This document shows positions 37,595 to 52,200 of a stretch of DNA of 64,000 bases, piece after piece; positions within the stretch are counted from its first letter, which is position 1, and every line of letters begins with the position of its first letter. The notes beneath the pieces were generated by a model that saw nothing but the letters and a program-made list of their open reading frames with translations, did not search any database and was not told the origin of the DNA. A program made the translations under genes and the position numbers. Source of the stretch: Paramecium sonneborni (taxonomy: Eukaryota; Ciliophora; Oligohymenophorea; Peniculida; Parameciidae); assembly GCA_905182985.1 (NCBI GenBank), contig CAJJDN010000099.1, positions 248,336 to 312,335 on the forward strand, written 5' to 3'.

Positions 37595-39403
37595 TCATTT
37601 TACAGCTATTAGTTTTTGATATGATATTTTATATTCTTCGTATTCTTAAATTAAAAAATCCCAATTTTAAAGCTACTTATATTTTAATTCCTTTACTTAG
37701 TTATTAGTATAGCATCTCATATTATCCAAATAATATTGAATTTCATTAAGTAACTTATCTGTTTCTATTAGAAATTACTACTCATATTATTCGTTAAATT
37801 TATTTAGCATATAAATATATTAATCTCTTTTTTCATCTACATAATATGTGTCTTTTGGTAACATAATTTCTTTCGCATATTTCAAATCAGTATAACACTT
37901 ATTTATATCAACTTTTTCTTATTATTCTTAATTCAAACCCCATTTTTATAAATCTTCTATTTATGAATAGTTCTTATATTTACTTATTAAAAATAAATCT
38001 TCTTTACGTTTTTCAAGGAGATGGAATTCATTTGAATAATTTTAAAATGTTTCAAATAGATTTGATTTCAATTCAGTTAATTATTATCTAGAATTCTTAA
38101 ACTTAACTAAAGTTATTAATAACACATCCATAATTTATTTTGTTGATCTTAGAACAAAATCTTTTTGAGTTTGCTATCTAAATAGTGGATTCAAATTACA
38201 AAATAAGATTTAATCATACACAAAGCTTTTCCAAATTCTTAGGCTTCAACATATGATGGAAGAGAATTACATAATTATTACATCATTTCTATAGAGTAAC
38301 CAAGACTTTATTAACCTTTATATGTGTATTCAGCAAATTGTTCCAAATACTTTTGGATAATTTCATAATTAGTTTATTCTCCATTTAAATAGGTTTAATA
38401 GTCTTTATATTTTTAATATTGATTTTGATTGAATTAAAAAGTAAGAGTTCCAGTTTTAGATTGTTTTTAACTTAAATTGTATTATTTTTAAAGAGACTGT
38501 TCTTTATAAAATTTCAATTAGAATTGTTTGGAATTCTCTTCATTTAAAAAGAGTAAACTAGAGAAGAGGGTTCTAACAATAGGTTTTTTGTTGTAAATTT
38601 AAAGGAAAGCCTAGATTAGATAAGGAAATTTACATTTAAGACTTTGATGATATTTTATTATTCCATCATAATAATATCATAGTCGTTGATATCATTATAT
38701 GGAAATGAAGGAATCTAAATAAAAATAATTATAATAGTTTACAATGTATTCTGGGAAAGCAGCTGAGAATATGTTTCTGAGTTGAATGAAATCTTAAAGA
38801 GTTCTTTTAACTTTCCATTACATAGGGAAGATTTGAATTGGAAATACTATGGTTTTAGAAAAGAAATCTAATATGCCACCTCCTTCTTGTATGGGACTTT
38901 ATAGTTATTAGAATGAAATACGGACTGATATCAAATTAGAGTTAGATGTTTTCATCAATGAAAAAATACATTTATTTACAATTGATGGTCTTTTCAAAAG
39001 GAATTATTTAAATTTTATCAGTCTAAAATAAAATAATAGAAATGAAATACAATTTTGATGGATTCTAAGGTTTATTTTTAGACAAAAGTATCTCTGTCAA
39101 TAATTTGAATTTAATCAGAAATATCTGGAGAATCAAGTTCGACTAATTGGTATGAATTGAAGTTTTGTTCTTTTCCTGTAGAATAATGAGAATGGAATAC
39201 TATCTTGTTGATATTGTTAAATGATTTTTTCTAATTCTTAATAAGACCATTAACTTAAATCTTAGCCTAGAAAATAATATAGAATTTGAACCTTTTTTGG
39301 GTTCTTTAAGGAGAACATAGTCTTCAAAATCATCTTGATTATAGCCTTTGGAAATGATTTCATCAACTAATAACTATTACTCCTTTGTAAATGTTTAATT
39401 CAT
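37595..39403 (-). CDS. PX-domain protein, sorting-nexin-like
   Basis: About 550 residues starting MNQTFTKEQQLLVDEI. A region MQWKVKRTLQDFIQLRNIFS followed by AAFPEYIIPSFPYNDIND resembles the C-terminal half of a PX domain (the family has W-x-V-x-R-x-Y-x-D-F then FP-x-x-x-IP-x-x-P), which binds phosphoinositides on endosomes. The C-terminal half is helical and could be a BAR-like dimerisation region (YKGQQSLGYSIEMMQQLCN, QYYLDNMRCYTNN). Several introns of 22-32 nt were placed, but one frame change just before the PX motif is unresolved. It converges on the TLDc gene with 108 bp between stops. Family call is moderate. Confidence 0.6.
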
Positions 39404-39413
39404 AATTAATAAA

Positions 39414-40256
39414 TCAAAATCCGTATTAAATTTTTTTATCATAGAATGTCTTATAGATTTAGCTATTAAATAAAATAGCGAAAACAGCAGCCATAAAAGG
39501 AGCACATGTGAATACCCATAAGAATCCAAATCTTCCCCAAGAACCATCTTAAATACATTCAAATAATTCCAAACTATAAATATTATAAAAGGAATACCTA
39601 AATGCAAATGCTGGATTAAAAAGTGATTATCCTTTAGATGATAAAACACGTGCTGCACCAAATCCTAAAGTGATAACAAGAGCATGTTCTAATTTATCAT
39701 CTGTAAATTTCAAATAATCATCATATTATAATACTATAATAATCATAAATATAATTGAACCAAACATTTCACCTTCAACAGACTAAATACTTAATAAATA
39801 TATTTTAATACTCCAATTAAATTATCACCAATCTTTGCATCTAAATATGGAGCATTTGTGAAATCTTATAAAACAAAGAAACAAACCATTGCACCTAATA
39901 AACTACCACCAACTTAACCTAATACATTAAACATAAATTCTTAAAATCCTATTCTAACATATAATAAATCAATAAAACTAACAGCTGGATTAAATACAGT
40001 CAAACGATCTGTCATTAAAATACTTAAAAATAATATGACTAATATTGCCATATTATTGCCTCCTGATGACAATATTCCATATGTAAATATGAATGATCCA
40101 ATTGATGCTATTAATGTTGATTTTATTATTGTCTATTTTTCTAAATGAGTTTCTGATAATTATCCAACTGATGGAGATGATTCAAATCTTGTATAATTTG
40201 CTTATGATTCTCCTTCAGCATTCAAATCACTTTCAAACCTTTACATATTTATATTT
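39414..40256 (-). CDS. Aquaporin/MIP-family channel with atypical second NPA box
   Basis: A 270-residue membrane protein with six hydrophobic segments and two NPA boxes, DRLTVFNPAVSFID (about 39975-40005) and KGQSLFNPAFAFRY (about 39600-39625). The two half-repeats are arranged as in aquaporins, which pass water or small neutral solutes. Canonical members have Arg right after the second NPA (NPAR), part of the selectivity filter; here it is Phe. The N-terminal ~55 residues (MQRFESDLNAEGESQ) are a cytosolic extension. One 30-nt intron (TAG) joins DNLIG to SVEGEM and the frame closes exactly. It lies 10 bp upstream of the PX gene and 29 bp downstream of TRRAP, all on the same strand. Confidence 0.88.
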
Positions 40257-40285
40257 TATTTATAATAATTCCATAAAAACATAAA

Positions 40286-43200
40286 TCAAAACCATCTTTT
40301 CACCCATTATTTTACTTTCTCCTCTCCTCCTAATAAACTTTTCGAAATTGCTATCAATCTATCACATTTCGAATCAATCATTCCATTACTATAAACTATA
40401 TCTTTCAATTTCTGTATGAATTAATCAACTTAATCTTTACATCCTAATTACCAAAATAACACATTCAAATATTCTTCTAAACTATTAATATTTATTATTA
40501 TATTATTACTCCTAATTCAATATCCCAATTATTGTTGCTGTAAATGTAGGTATTAAATATCCATTTAAATTCACCTCTCCAATTAAATACTCTATATTTC
40601 TTGAATATCTTATCGCAAATGGATCATAAAGAATTAATTTCTAATCAATCACTTTAAATATTTATTTTTTCTAAAAGAAATTACCATTACTCAAATTTAA
40701 TTACAAATTCTCCAACTGTTTAGGGGATTAACTGTTCCCTACTGTAAAACTTAGAGCATATTATACTCCAATATTTGTTACAATCACCTTCCTCAAATAT
40801 ACAAAAGTATCAATTGTCTTTGTAAATTTTTATATGTAATTACTCAGATCTTGCTTCTATATATAATTCTCGCTCTTTTCCCTATTGAATAATTAAATAT
40901 TTTATTTACATGTAATATGGAACACTCACTTTACTATCTTTATTACTACTATTTTAATAATTCAAAGATACAATTAAATCTGATATATTACTCAAATTAT
41001 AGGTTTCCTCCTGATAAGCCTCTATTTAATATATCTATTTCTCATTTTCTAATAAATATTTCTCTGTCTAAAAATGTTTTATATTTCTAATCTTTGTTTC
41101 TTTGTAATTTTAATTAAATAAATTTGTTATCTTCAAAAATTAAAAAGTTATATGCTCATCCAATATATTTTGAATAACCCTTTTTGTTTCTACCTTCTTT
41201 GTTTTCAAAAGGAAAAAGTATTTCTTTTCATCATTACCTAATAAAGCAATTTATCTTATCAATCTCTTTCTTCTTTAAAACATTATATTAACAGTTGGGA
41301 ATATACTTTTTATATACACATTCTCAAATGATTAATTCCTCTTCAATTATCCTTCCTATCCTAACATAGGAATTTAATTCATTTAAAATTCATCATTCAA
41401 TTCATATAACTATGTTATTTAAATTTATTTTGGAATTAAAGAATTTAATGCATGGCTTAATTATTGAGAAAATTCTTCTTATTAATTAATTTACAAACCA
41501 AATAATTTACCATAAATTAGTTTTAATGAAGCAATATAAATTGATGTGATTGCTTTTAATTAATCAATTTAAATCCATTTCTGAAGATCATTAACAGGTA
41601 AAAATTATTTCAAATATTCCTTCGTTTAATAATATTTTTGAATTAAATTTACTATTTACAAACATATCTCATTAATGTTGACAGAATTTTATTCAAAATA
41701 CTTTTAATCCAATACTTTTCCACATAAATAAATTAATTCTTCTAAAGTATCCCAAATTGATGAATCATATTTATTATGAAAAAGATATGACAATGAATAG
41801 ATGTTAGCTATTTTATTACTTAATTTAGAAGAGTTTTAAAAATGATCAACAAATTATAATGTTCTATCATCAGTGATAAGACCTAAACTTTTCATATATT
41901 GAATAATTTGAAGATTGTTTAAAGGATTATATTTACACAATTTATTTATGGCTTCCAAACAATCATTTTTAACTTAATCGGAAGGGGTTCTTAAAAATGT
42001 TGATATAAATTATATCAAGAATCTCTATAACAAATGCATAGGAATAAGAGGAATCACTTATGAGAAGGCATCTATAACAATTGAGTCTGTGGGATTGGTT
42101 ACATTTAATATATGAAACATATACATTCCATTTATGGGAAATTTCTATGGTTTATATTGAATACTAATAGAAGTAACCTATATATAATTTTGGGCAAACT
42201 TTATGTTATTACTGTATTTTTTATGAGCTAATTGATAAACTTTTTAGGCTTCTTTCCAGAATTTCTAATAATTAATTTAGTTTTGGATAAAATATTAATT
42301 AGTTTGGCTTACCATCTATTCTAATTTTGGTTCTTCAGTTTGCATATAATTATTAATGTTATTGGATTATTCAAACTGTTATTGATCCAATCTGAGGAAT
42401 TTATAACATTGATTAATCATTTTTAATCTTCTTATTTTACTAATCATATAAGATTTAAGTTCTTCTGAACTGTAAGTACTAAATTATTAAATGTTTAAAT
42501 AATTTAAAATATCTGTCAATTATTGATTATTTTAGTCTATATCCTAAATTTTCATTGTTTTGAATTTGATTCTTTCTAATTGATATAATTTTGCAGCAAA
42601 TACTTATAATGGTTTTGGTACTTCTTTTAATATAGTTTATTCATCAAACAATTCAGAAATTCCATTCTATTAATAATATCTGATAGGAAATAAAAGAGTT
42701 TTATAATCTAACATAGAAAGTTGAAAGCTTTTTAAATCCAAAGTATTATTGGTGGTTAATTATTGTTATCCATTTATAAATTAACTTAATTAGGTATTGA
42801 AACGTTGGAGACACATTTATAATTGTATCATTCTTTAACTAATAATATCAAATATGAATTCTTGTTAATCAGTATTAGTAGGTTATCTTTCAAAAAGATA
42901 TTTCTTACAAAATAAACTGGATTAATAACCATTAAATATTTAATCTAGAAGATTTTCATAAGCAGTTTGTTGTTAATTTGGATAAGAAGGAGTACTGTTT
43001 GTATATTATTTTAGACTTTCTTCCAATTCAGTATAAAGTTGGAATTGAGATACAAAATTTAGGAATTTAAATCCCCATAATTAAGGTGATGACATCATTT
43101 AATCATAAGATTAACTTAATTTAGGTAAGGTTTTTATAAAATTATAGCAATTGATGATCTAAGCATATTTAAGATTTTATTCAATTGATTACAATACATG

Positions 43201-46200
43201 ATTATTATTTCGAACATGTTAGTTTTATTAAGATTCTTCGGTTACAAAATCAAGCAATTTAAAGTAAGCCTGATTATAACAATAAATATCATTTTGATGT
43301 ACATTTTATTTAATTTCTGATAGGATATTCAATTCTTTCCATCCTTAATCTGTTGATTCTCTTTGTCTTTCCCTAAATCCAATAATAATTTTATTTTAGA
43401 CTGACTAAACTTTACTTAAATCAACTTATTTCAAAGTATTCCATTGATTGAGTTATTATAAGGATTCAGTGAATAAGTGATGAATAATTTATGAATCATA
43501 TTCTTTTTAAATTCCGTAAGCTTCATGAGTATCTTATTCCAATAAGTACCAGAATTGATCTACATATTCTTAATTATTGAGTATTAATTAATATGATTAA
43601 GCTGGTTCTCTTAATTAATTGATTAAGATTAATTATTTAACCCAAGGTTAAGTGGCAGTGAGAGATTTACATCCTAATAAACCTTATTTATTCCATAAGT
43701 CTGAATATACACCTTATAATTAAACAATTATGTCTTCATATAAAAGAGAATAGTATTCAGAATCCGCACTTAGATATTGAAATATCTATTCTAATAAAAA
43801 CTATGCTAATGGTAATTAATTCTTTTATCTTAGACAAGTAATCAGATTATTGAAATTAAGTTACATCTATTGGTTATCTAAAACTTAATGAATGTTCTTA
43901 ATCTAGTTTAGAATATCTTGAACTAAGTAATTTGATATAGTAGTCAAGGTTCCATATGATAGAGATTATTGTTGAAGGTATTCTGTAAGTTGAGTGATTG
44001 TTTTGACATCATTCGTGATTATTTGATTGAATATTGGTCGTAGTAATCTACTACTAACATTGGCTGCTGTACCCATCAATTCTATTGCAGCACTAGGTAT
44101 TATACATTCTCTAAGAGGTTATTAAGCTTAATCTTATATTGGAATAAAAGAAAGATTGTAAATAACAATTGATGGTAAATACTCACTTGTCACTAATTTT
44201 ATACATGAATTATATAATTTTAACCATTATTTCTTTCTATAATATATAGACAAATATTTGTTTAGTACTTACTCTCTCATATTTGAATCTTCACTTTCAG
44301 GTACAAGTTAAACAGTAATTTTATTTGGTTATTAAAGTTAAAATTATGTAGGCTATTTGAAAGAGCCTCTTCCTAATATTAAATATTTTATAGCCATTAA
44401 CATAATCTCTTCTCCCTCAGTTTGTAAAGGTTGATCTTATTGTTTAATTGTCTAATCTCCTAGTAAGAATTATAAAAATCTATCGTATGTGTAACCATAG
44501 ATGTCTAATATCATTTTATAGAAGAATTATTAATAATCTAAACAAGTGCTTAGCTTACTAATCACTTAAAGTATACGTCTGAATTCTTTTAATGAACTAT
44601 TCCTTTTATCAAAGATACTTTTTAATACATAAAATCCACTATTTATTGATCCTTGTTATTTTTTGAATGGATAAACTAACAATAATTCACATAAGAACAT
44701 AAAATACAATTTGAGTACTTTTAAATCTTGTACTTTACCATGATTATTATCATAACTATCTGAACTACGTTAATCAATTTTTTTGTCAAATAAATTTTGG
44801 AGCCTATTTAAATCAAAGAAGAAATTCAATTAAACTTCATATGACATTTTAGATGATTTAAATAGTTAATTCTCTTCCATCATTTATAATTCTGATCTGA
44901 CTTATTGAGATCTAATAGGTGACAAATAATTTGATATTGCAATTAAATAACCTTCTTTATTACTTATACCATTTATAAATAATAAACGCATTATTGAAAT
45001 ACATTCTAATTTAATTTCATAATCAGCAACTGATTCAATTATGAATATTAATACTTATAAAAATTCTAATTATTCTCCTTAATCTTTTATTTCATCAAAG
45101 TTATAAGCTATCATTTTTATTGTCTTTTGTAAAGCTGATCTATGCAAATGAAACTTTATTTTTTAATTATCTGGAAAATCTTCTGGAAAATAAAGCATTT
45201 CATCGCTCTTTTTTATTCCAAATGGAAAATCATCACTCATTTTATTAAAATCTGCAATATATTATGTAAGATCAGCATTAGTATATTATTTATAGGTATT
45301 TCCATCTTAATTATTACTTTCTCTAAGATTAAATTATCTTTTAGGAATAACATATTTTTATAGATTTTCAAGATATTAATCTCCCTTATCTTTGGATTTT
45401 AAATAATCAATCAACATTTCTGCAATTCTCTTTAAGGCTGGTAATAATGGTTTAGCATAATAAATATCATGATTAAAGAATAATTTCATCAAAAAGATCG
45501 ACAATATATTAACCTTAACTATTTAGTTATTTATTCTTGATCCCATATATTATGTAGTAGTTGGTTAATTATTCTTTTTAAATTAAGGATGTGCTTAGAT
45601 ATTCTCTTTAACCCAAATAGATAAAGTATTTTAAAATGATTCACTTTATTCGTTCTATTACTCTTTAGCAACTTTTAAAAGTTTTTGAAATATACTATAA
45701 ATACTAAATACTAATGGAGCATAATCTTAAGTTAATGTATTCAAGTGTTACTATTTTCTATCATTTGGAATTTATTAACAGGGTATTCTCTATTATTAAT
45801 TAATTGGTCTAATCTAAGCAGGTGGCATTCTAGCAGCATTTTGTCTAGGAGCAATCTATTATTATAGTTGATCTTGTAATTAATTCAAATTGAAAATTAT
45901 ATCTAAATATGGTTAAAATAGTTAAGGTATTTTCTATGGTTATTGAAACTCTGCTATAATCATTAATATATGTAGAACAATCATAAAATATCTAAAATAA
46001 GACATTGCTGTTGGCTATTATTGAATTACTCTTTAATTTTAATTAGCTTATGTTATTTCTATTATTTAATTCAAATGATTTACTACATTCTTTTTTAAAG
46101 TCTCCATATTCATCTTTTGATTAGTAAGTGGAGCTATAATTAATATTTTCTTAAGTAAATATAATGCTCTTTTTGAGAGTTCTGAATCCTCTATACTATA

Positions 46201-49200
46201 TGCTTTTAAAGATTATTTAATAAAAAATGATTGATAGATTTCACTAGATAAAGCTTCATCATGATGTTAAGGTTCACTCTAATAAAATGATTCTTTGAAT
46301 TTCTAAGATTTCTGTACAATTTCAGCTTTAATTAATTTAGTCTTCCATTCAACTTACAAAAAAGCCATGTCTAGAGCTATGCGTCTATAATTCTAATAGT
46401 TTGGAGTCAATAATGCTGCAGTATTCTAATTTTAATTATAGAATCCAATTTATTACATAGAATTTATAATATGTATTGTAAATGCTTCATGATGTTTTTA
46501 GAATATTTTATGATTCTTAACAAACATTGACCAAAATCTACTGACCTTTTGAGCTGATTCTTAATCTAAACTTTATTCTTATTTCAACAATTATGAAGTT
46601 GCTTGAATCCAATCTCTTTAATCATGTATATCCACTTCATCTAATGATGGTAATACAACACTTATTATTTTCTTACATAAACTATATAATTCTTACTCTG
46701 ACTATCCACTTTCATCTAACTATTTAATAGCTCTTGTATATATTTTAACTATTCTCTTATTAACAGATTAGGGATCATTTTGAATTAATTAATTTTTCTT
46801 CAAATATTTACTAAAGTATAGATTTGCATAAAAGGCCACTAATTTATCTGATTTATTGATCATATCATAACCAAAAGATAGATAAAACATTTTCAAGTCT
46901 TATGGTAGTAATTATTCTTAGAAACAAATCAGATATGAACTAATTTACAACATATCAATGATAGTTGATTTATAATAATGATTCACATCTGAAAGTTTAG
47001 AGGTTAAACCATTTATAAGTTTATATGTGAAATTCATAGGGGCATTATGTTCAATATCACTTAGAATTTTACTATACTATCTAACTAAATCATCATTGAT
47101 TTCTTTAATTTTTTAGAACAATTAGAGTTAGCTAATTTGTGCTAAATCCTTTCTTTGATTAGAATAATATAGTATTGGATATATTACATAATATCCAATT
47201 GTCATTTAAACTTAATTAGTTGATTCATCTTCAACATATTTAAAATTATCCATCCAAATTTCAATGATTCTCTATCTAAGTTAAATAGATTAATTCTTAG
47301 CTACATCAATTACCCATCTCTTAACTTTATCTTAACTAGAGTAAAGTATCAACTTCAGCATTCCTTATATAGCAGATTTGCTATCTTAATTTTGAGTTAT
47401 GTATTACTTTAACATACTACAATATCTATTTAGTAGACTATTGATTTGTTAATTAGATAGTGTTAATTGATTATAAGCAAATTGTAATGGATTATTAAAC
47501 ATACTTCTATTTTGATTATTGATCTTTTATCGTTCGATATAATCTTTAATATTGTTGAGTATGCAATTATCAAGTATTTAGGTATTTCTTTTCAGACAGG
47601 AAGGATTACGTTTACATAATTAGTAACCAAATTGTACTATTTCTATTTTAATCTCACTTATCACATTGATCACCTTCTGTATATAAGATTGATGAAAACA
47701 TTATAGTTATTCTGATGTTGGTTATGTTTAATTATTTAAAAGTCCCTTCTCTAATGAACTACTTAACTCTTCAATTATTTTATTAAAACGTTCCATTCTT
47801 TGAGATAATTAAGTCTTTTCTCGACATAATTTTTCTCTTATAGGATAAGCAGTTGGTTCTGATATTAATTATCTAATTGTTTTTATATATTATAATCTTT
47901 CTGTAAGTTATTCTTATAGATTTTTTATAGATCCTTAATTTTACAATAATTAATTCACATTTTCTAAATGTTTTTGAAATTGTACTATTTAAGCAACAGA
48001 AAATGGAGATTAAAATACATCAAAATGATTTGCTGCCAATGTATTTAAAAATTTAACTAAAGGTTTATCTATTGATTGATTCAATTATTATTCTGAAATT
48101 TTGAAAATGTAATTTCTTCTTAATGTGTTTGTATCTTAAATGATCTTTTACACTATGTTATAATTCAAAGGCCCATTTGCTGGATTTGTCAATTAAGAAG
48201 TTAAATGTTAAAATAACTTTAATAATCCAGAGATGATACCCATCTAAAAATTCAATGATTCTTATGATTATTATTATTACTATTATTATGAGAATGACCA
48301 TTCCAAAGTTGTACACATCTAATTAGTATTTTGAAGTTATTAAAAATTATCTAATACTATCTTTTAAAGATGAGCTTATAGTTTATCAGACAAGGTTCTA
48401 TGAAATACTTTGCTGAATATTTTTAATATCAATTTCAATGATTTTAAGAATGATGGTACATAATGAAATATTTCTGATTATACACAGGTTAATAAAGGTT
48501 TCATTACTTTTTTTAATCTATCTTCATTTTCAAAATAAGTCTTATCATTTTACAGACCTTCTTATTAAAGAAGTTCTTATAAATATTTATAACTTGATTG
48601 TCTAATACTTTATTCAACTCTCAACAATCCTTCATATAAGATTTCAACAGTCTTATATTTCATTGATAAAATAGAAGGTTTCATTAGAATGTTTTTATCT
48701 ATCGATTTTTGTAAATATCTTTAAATAGTAAAAATGTAATTGACAGTTGCCAGTTACTTCAGAAATCCAAAAACAGCAACAATCATATAACTCTACCATT
48801 TGATTTCAAAATCAATGTCTTCAATATTGATCTTAAAATCTAAATCATCTAATGCATGTGATACATTGATTTATGTTAATTAGGATTCATCTCCATTTAA
48901 TATTAATTTAGAATGTCTAGAATATTGATCCTCATTTTATTATATGATTTTATATGATCTTTTTATATATTCTTCTATACTTGATTCTAAATGAGGTTCT
49001 TGATTAAGAGTCACCATTTTAAACAGATGATATTAATTTTATTTATATAATCCATACTTTCTAAGTAAATAAGCAAAAATTCTATAACCATTAGCATAAT
49101 TCTAAGCAATAATATCTGACATCTTTTATTCTTCACATAATTTATTAATAATAATAACTAACTCTTTAAGTACAGTATTTTGAGAATATGGAGACACAAA

Positions 49201-52200
49201 GATTTCAGAAAATTCTATATTAACCCAAAAAGTTGGTCCATTTCCATTTAAATTATCTAATGGAATTGCTTCAATTTTATCTTCATGATTCTATATCATT
49301 TCATCTCCTAAATTCATGTAAAATAATTAACCAGCATTCTCTTTAAAATAATCTGTGATTACTGTGTCAAATAGATCAATACATATCTATAACAAAGATT
49401 TTTTGTAAGTAAAAAAATTCTAAGTTACGATTTTTATTAAACAACGTAACTTTTCCTATAATAGATGCATACTTTAATGAGAGTTTTCAAATTTAGAATT
49501 ATCCAAATAGTTTAAATTCTTAATCAATTAATTTAATGTTTAATTCAATAACTTTTTAGAAAGTTCTTAAGAAATCACTCTAATTGTTTCAGGTAATTAT
49601 TTTAAAAGAATAAATGAACATTCAATAATTCTTTAATCTGGAATATATGGTAATCCAATAATCTAAGTAGATGTATAGTAATCTTCAAATTTTGGTAATA
49701 AATTTTAAATTTCTGTTAAAAGTTCAATTGAAATCGATCTACAATTCAATCCTTCAGAAGGAATCATTGTACCTCCATAAGCTAAAATTATTATTTTATA
49801 AATTTTTACATTAAACAATCATTATTTTACGACGACGATCATCTTCCTTTTACAATTAAGTTTATTTTCCAAATTTTTCATATACAAATTCTTCGAATAA
49901 TTTAATAATAACGTAGTAATAAACATCATATGGCCATTTTTAATTTTGATGATTTTACATATGTTTTTCAGTAATTTTTTTGTATTTTTATAGACAATTA
50001 CCCATTAAAAGTTTATTCCAAATAAATTCATGTTATTGTACATAAAAATCTTTAAAATTCATATTTTCTTCTGCAGTCAACATATATCTTTTGTTTAATC
50101 CTCTGAAAAGATAAGAAATCCATTTAATTGATTAAGGTTTTTCTATTAAATAATTTTAAACTATTTATTCTGTCATAGCATATAGTGAATTAATATCTGG
50201 TTTTGTGGTATTTATTTTAGAAATCATATTACAATGATCATCGGCTAATTAAATGAAAAACATTTCAGACAATGTTGTTACTACATTTTCAACATCTTCT
50301 TTGATTTTATGGAATGTCGCAGCAGTCATAGTTTATATTATATTATGAAAATTGCTTAGACCTATAAAGACTTTAGTAACTGCAGATATCAATTCTTCAT
50401 CTTAGTAAATCAATTAGTCTTATTCACATTATCGAGATTTCAAATACATTTCTAATGCCATCCCTTAAGGTATTTAATAATTATACAAATCATGATCAAA
50501 TTATATAGGCATCTAATAGTATCCTAAAAGTACTTATTTTACTATAGAATAACTATGTTATATTGAAGATTGTTTGAATAAATAGGTTGCTAATTATTAT
50601 TCTAAAACTTTTTATAGAATGTCTACTGCACATCGTACAGTTTCAGTAAGATTAATTTTAAGTGATGATTATAATCCTTCTATTTAAATTTCCAAATATT
50701 GATTTCTTTTAAAAGGATTATCTGCGTGATTCCTTTTGACTTCGATTGGCCATTCTGATTTTCTAACTAAAGATCCTAATTTTGATAGTATTTTCAATGA
50801 TTTGAAAGATGGATCTAAAAATAAATTCACTTATTTTGAATAAATATCAGCCATTTTATATTCAGAAGGAAAAGTTAGTAATTTTTCTATAAATGGTTAT
50901 AGAAGATCTCCAAAAAATTCTTTCATTTCTTCCATGCTCAAATTTGTTACAATATTTTCTAAAATCATTAATGTTTTTTAAATAACTTAATTATCAACTG
51001 TTGATATATTATGTAATGCTCTAAATAAACATTATGCAAATACTGGATACTATTTTGCTAAATTTATTTATATTGTTTTTGATAATGGCAGATTAGCTAT
51101 TATTTCTGCAACTATATCTTAAATTTCAACAATTCCAGTTTGAAATAATTCAAACATATTTAATACAATATTCACTCCACTTAAATTTAATCTATGATAG
51201 AATTCATATTATTATCTATTTATCATCTATTACTTATCATTTCTATCATATTTCTCACATAATTATTAAAAATATTTTGATAAACCCTCTCCTTAATCAT
51301 TATATTAGATTCTCTTTACTAATGATAATAATAAACCTAAAAAATCAATTGGATAATAGGTTTCATGAGATTTCTTTATAAAAAATAGTATTAATTATTT
51401 TACAAATGGTTTCACAATTGGTTCATCATTTTATTAACATTTTACTCTTGGGAATAATCTTATTGGTATTCTTAATAGTTTTTATATTAAAGATATGTAT
51501 TCATCTTAATCTTTTTATTAAATTTAATTTTTTATCCATTTTCCTCCTCTACAATAACCAAATTTGGATGGTAATTCTGGTGTTGTTTATAATTCTTTTA
51601 AGTATAAATTTAATAAAAACTCTATATAAAATTTAATTGATTGTTTATGTGGATTTTAAGAATCTGTTTATGGATTGAGAATTTACAAAGGATCCTATAA
51701 TAATTAAGGTAAACAATGTGATTCAGGACAAGTCTTAATTAGATTAACAGATATCTTTAATAACAATTTTGAATTTGGTTCAAAAATATTTTTAAAATTG
51801 ATTGGATCTTAAAATTAAATAAAGAATTGCATAAACTAAAAAATAGTCTTTTTCTTATAATCAAGAATTTCAAAGTGATTTCTTTAATGATCATGTAATT
51901 CATCAAATATCATAAGTCCATTTTTCATGATTTTTGACATATAATGACATTATAAATTGTTTAAATATGGTTTATTTTCATTAGTTGCTTAAATTAATGG
52001 AGTAGCTCTTTAAGGTATATTATAATTAGTTCTACTTTTTTATTTATTGACTATTTCTTTATAAGTATTAGTAACGAATAATAATAACTTTTATAAAATT
52101 TCATTAAGTTAATCAAAGATCTTGGATTTTAGATCTTTAGCAAATTCAACATATTAAGAATAAGTACTGATACTTATAGAATTAACTTAATATTCTTCTT

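Noticed and set aside
39395..39661. Minus-strand hydrophobic open frame overlapping the aquaporin
   Set aside because: Different frame from the aquaporin, whose NPA boxes and exact closure identify the real one.
51406..51636. Hydrophobic plus-strand open frame
   Set aside because: It lies opposite the continuous TRRAP coding frame and shows only translated AT-rich antisense sequence.
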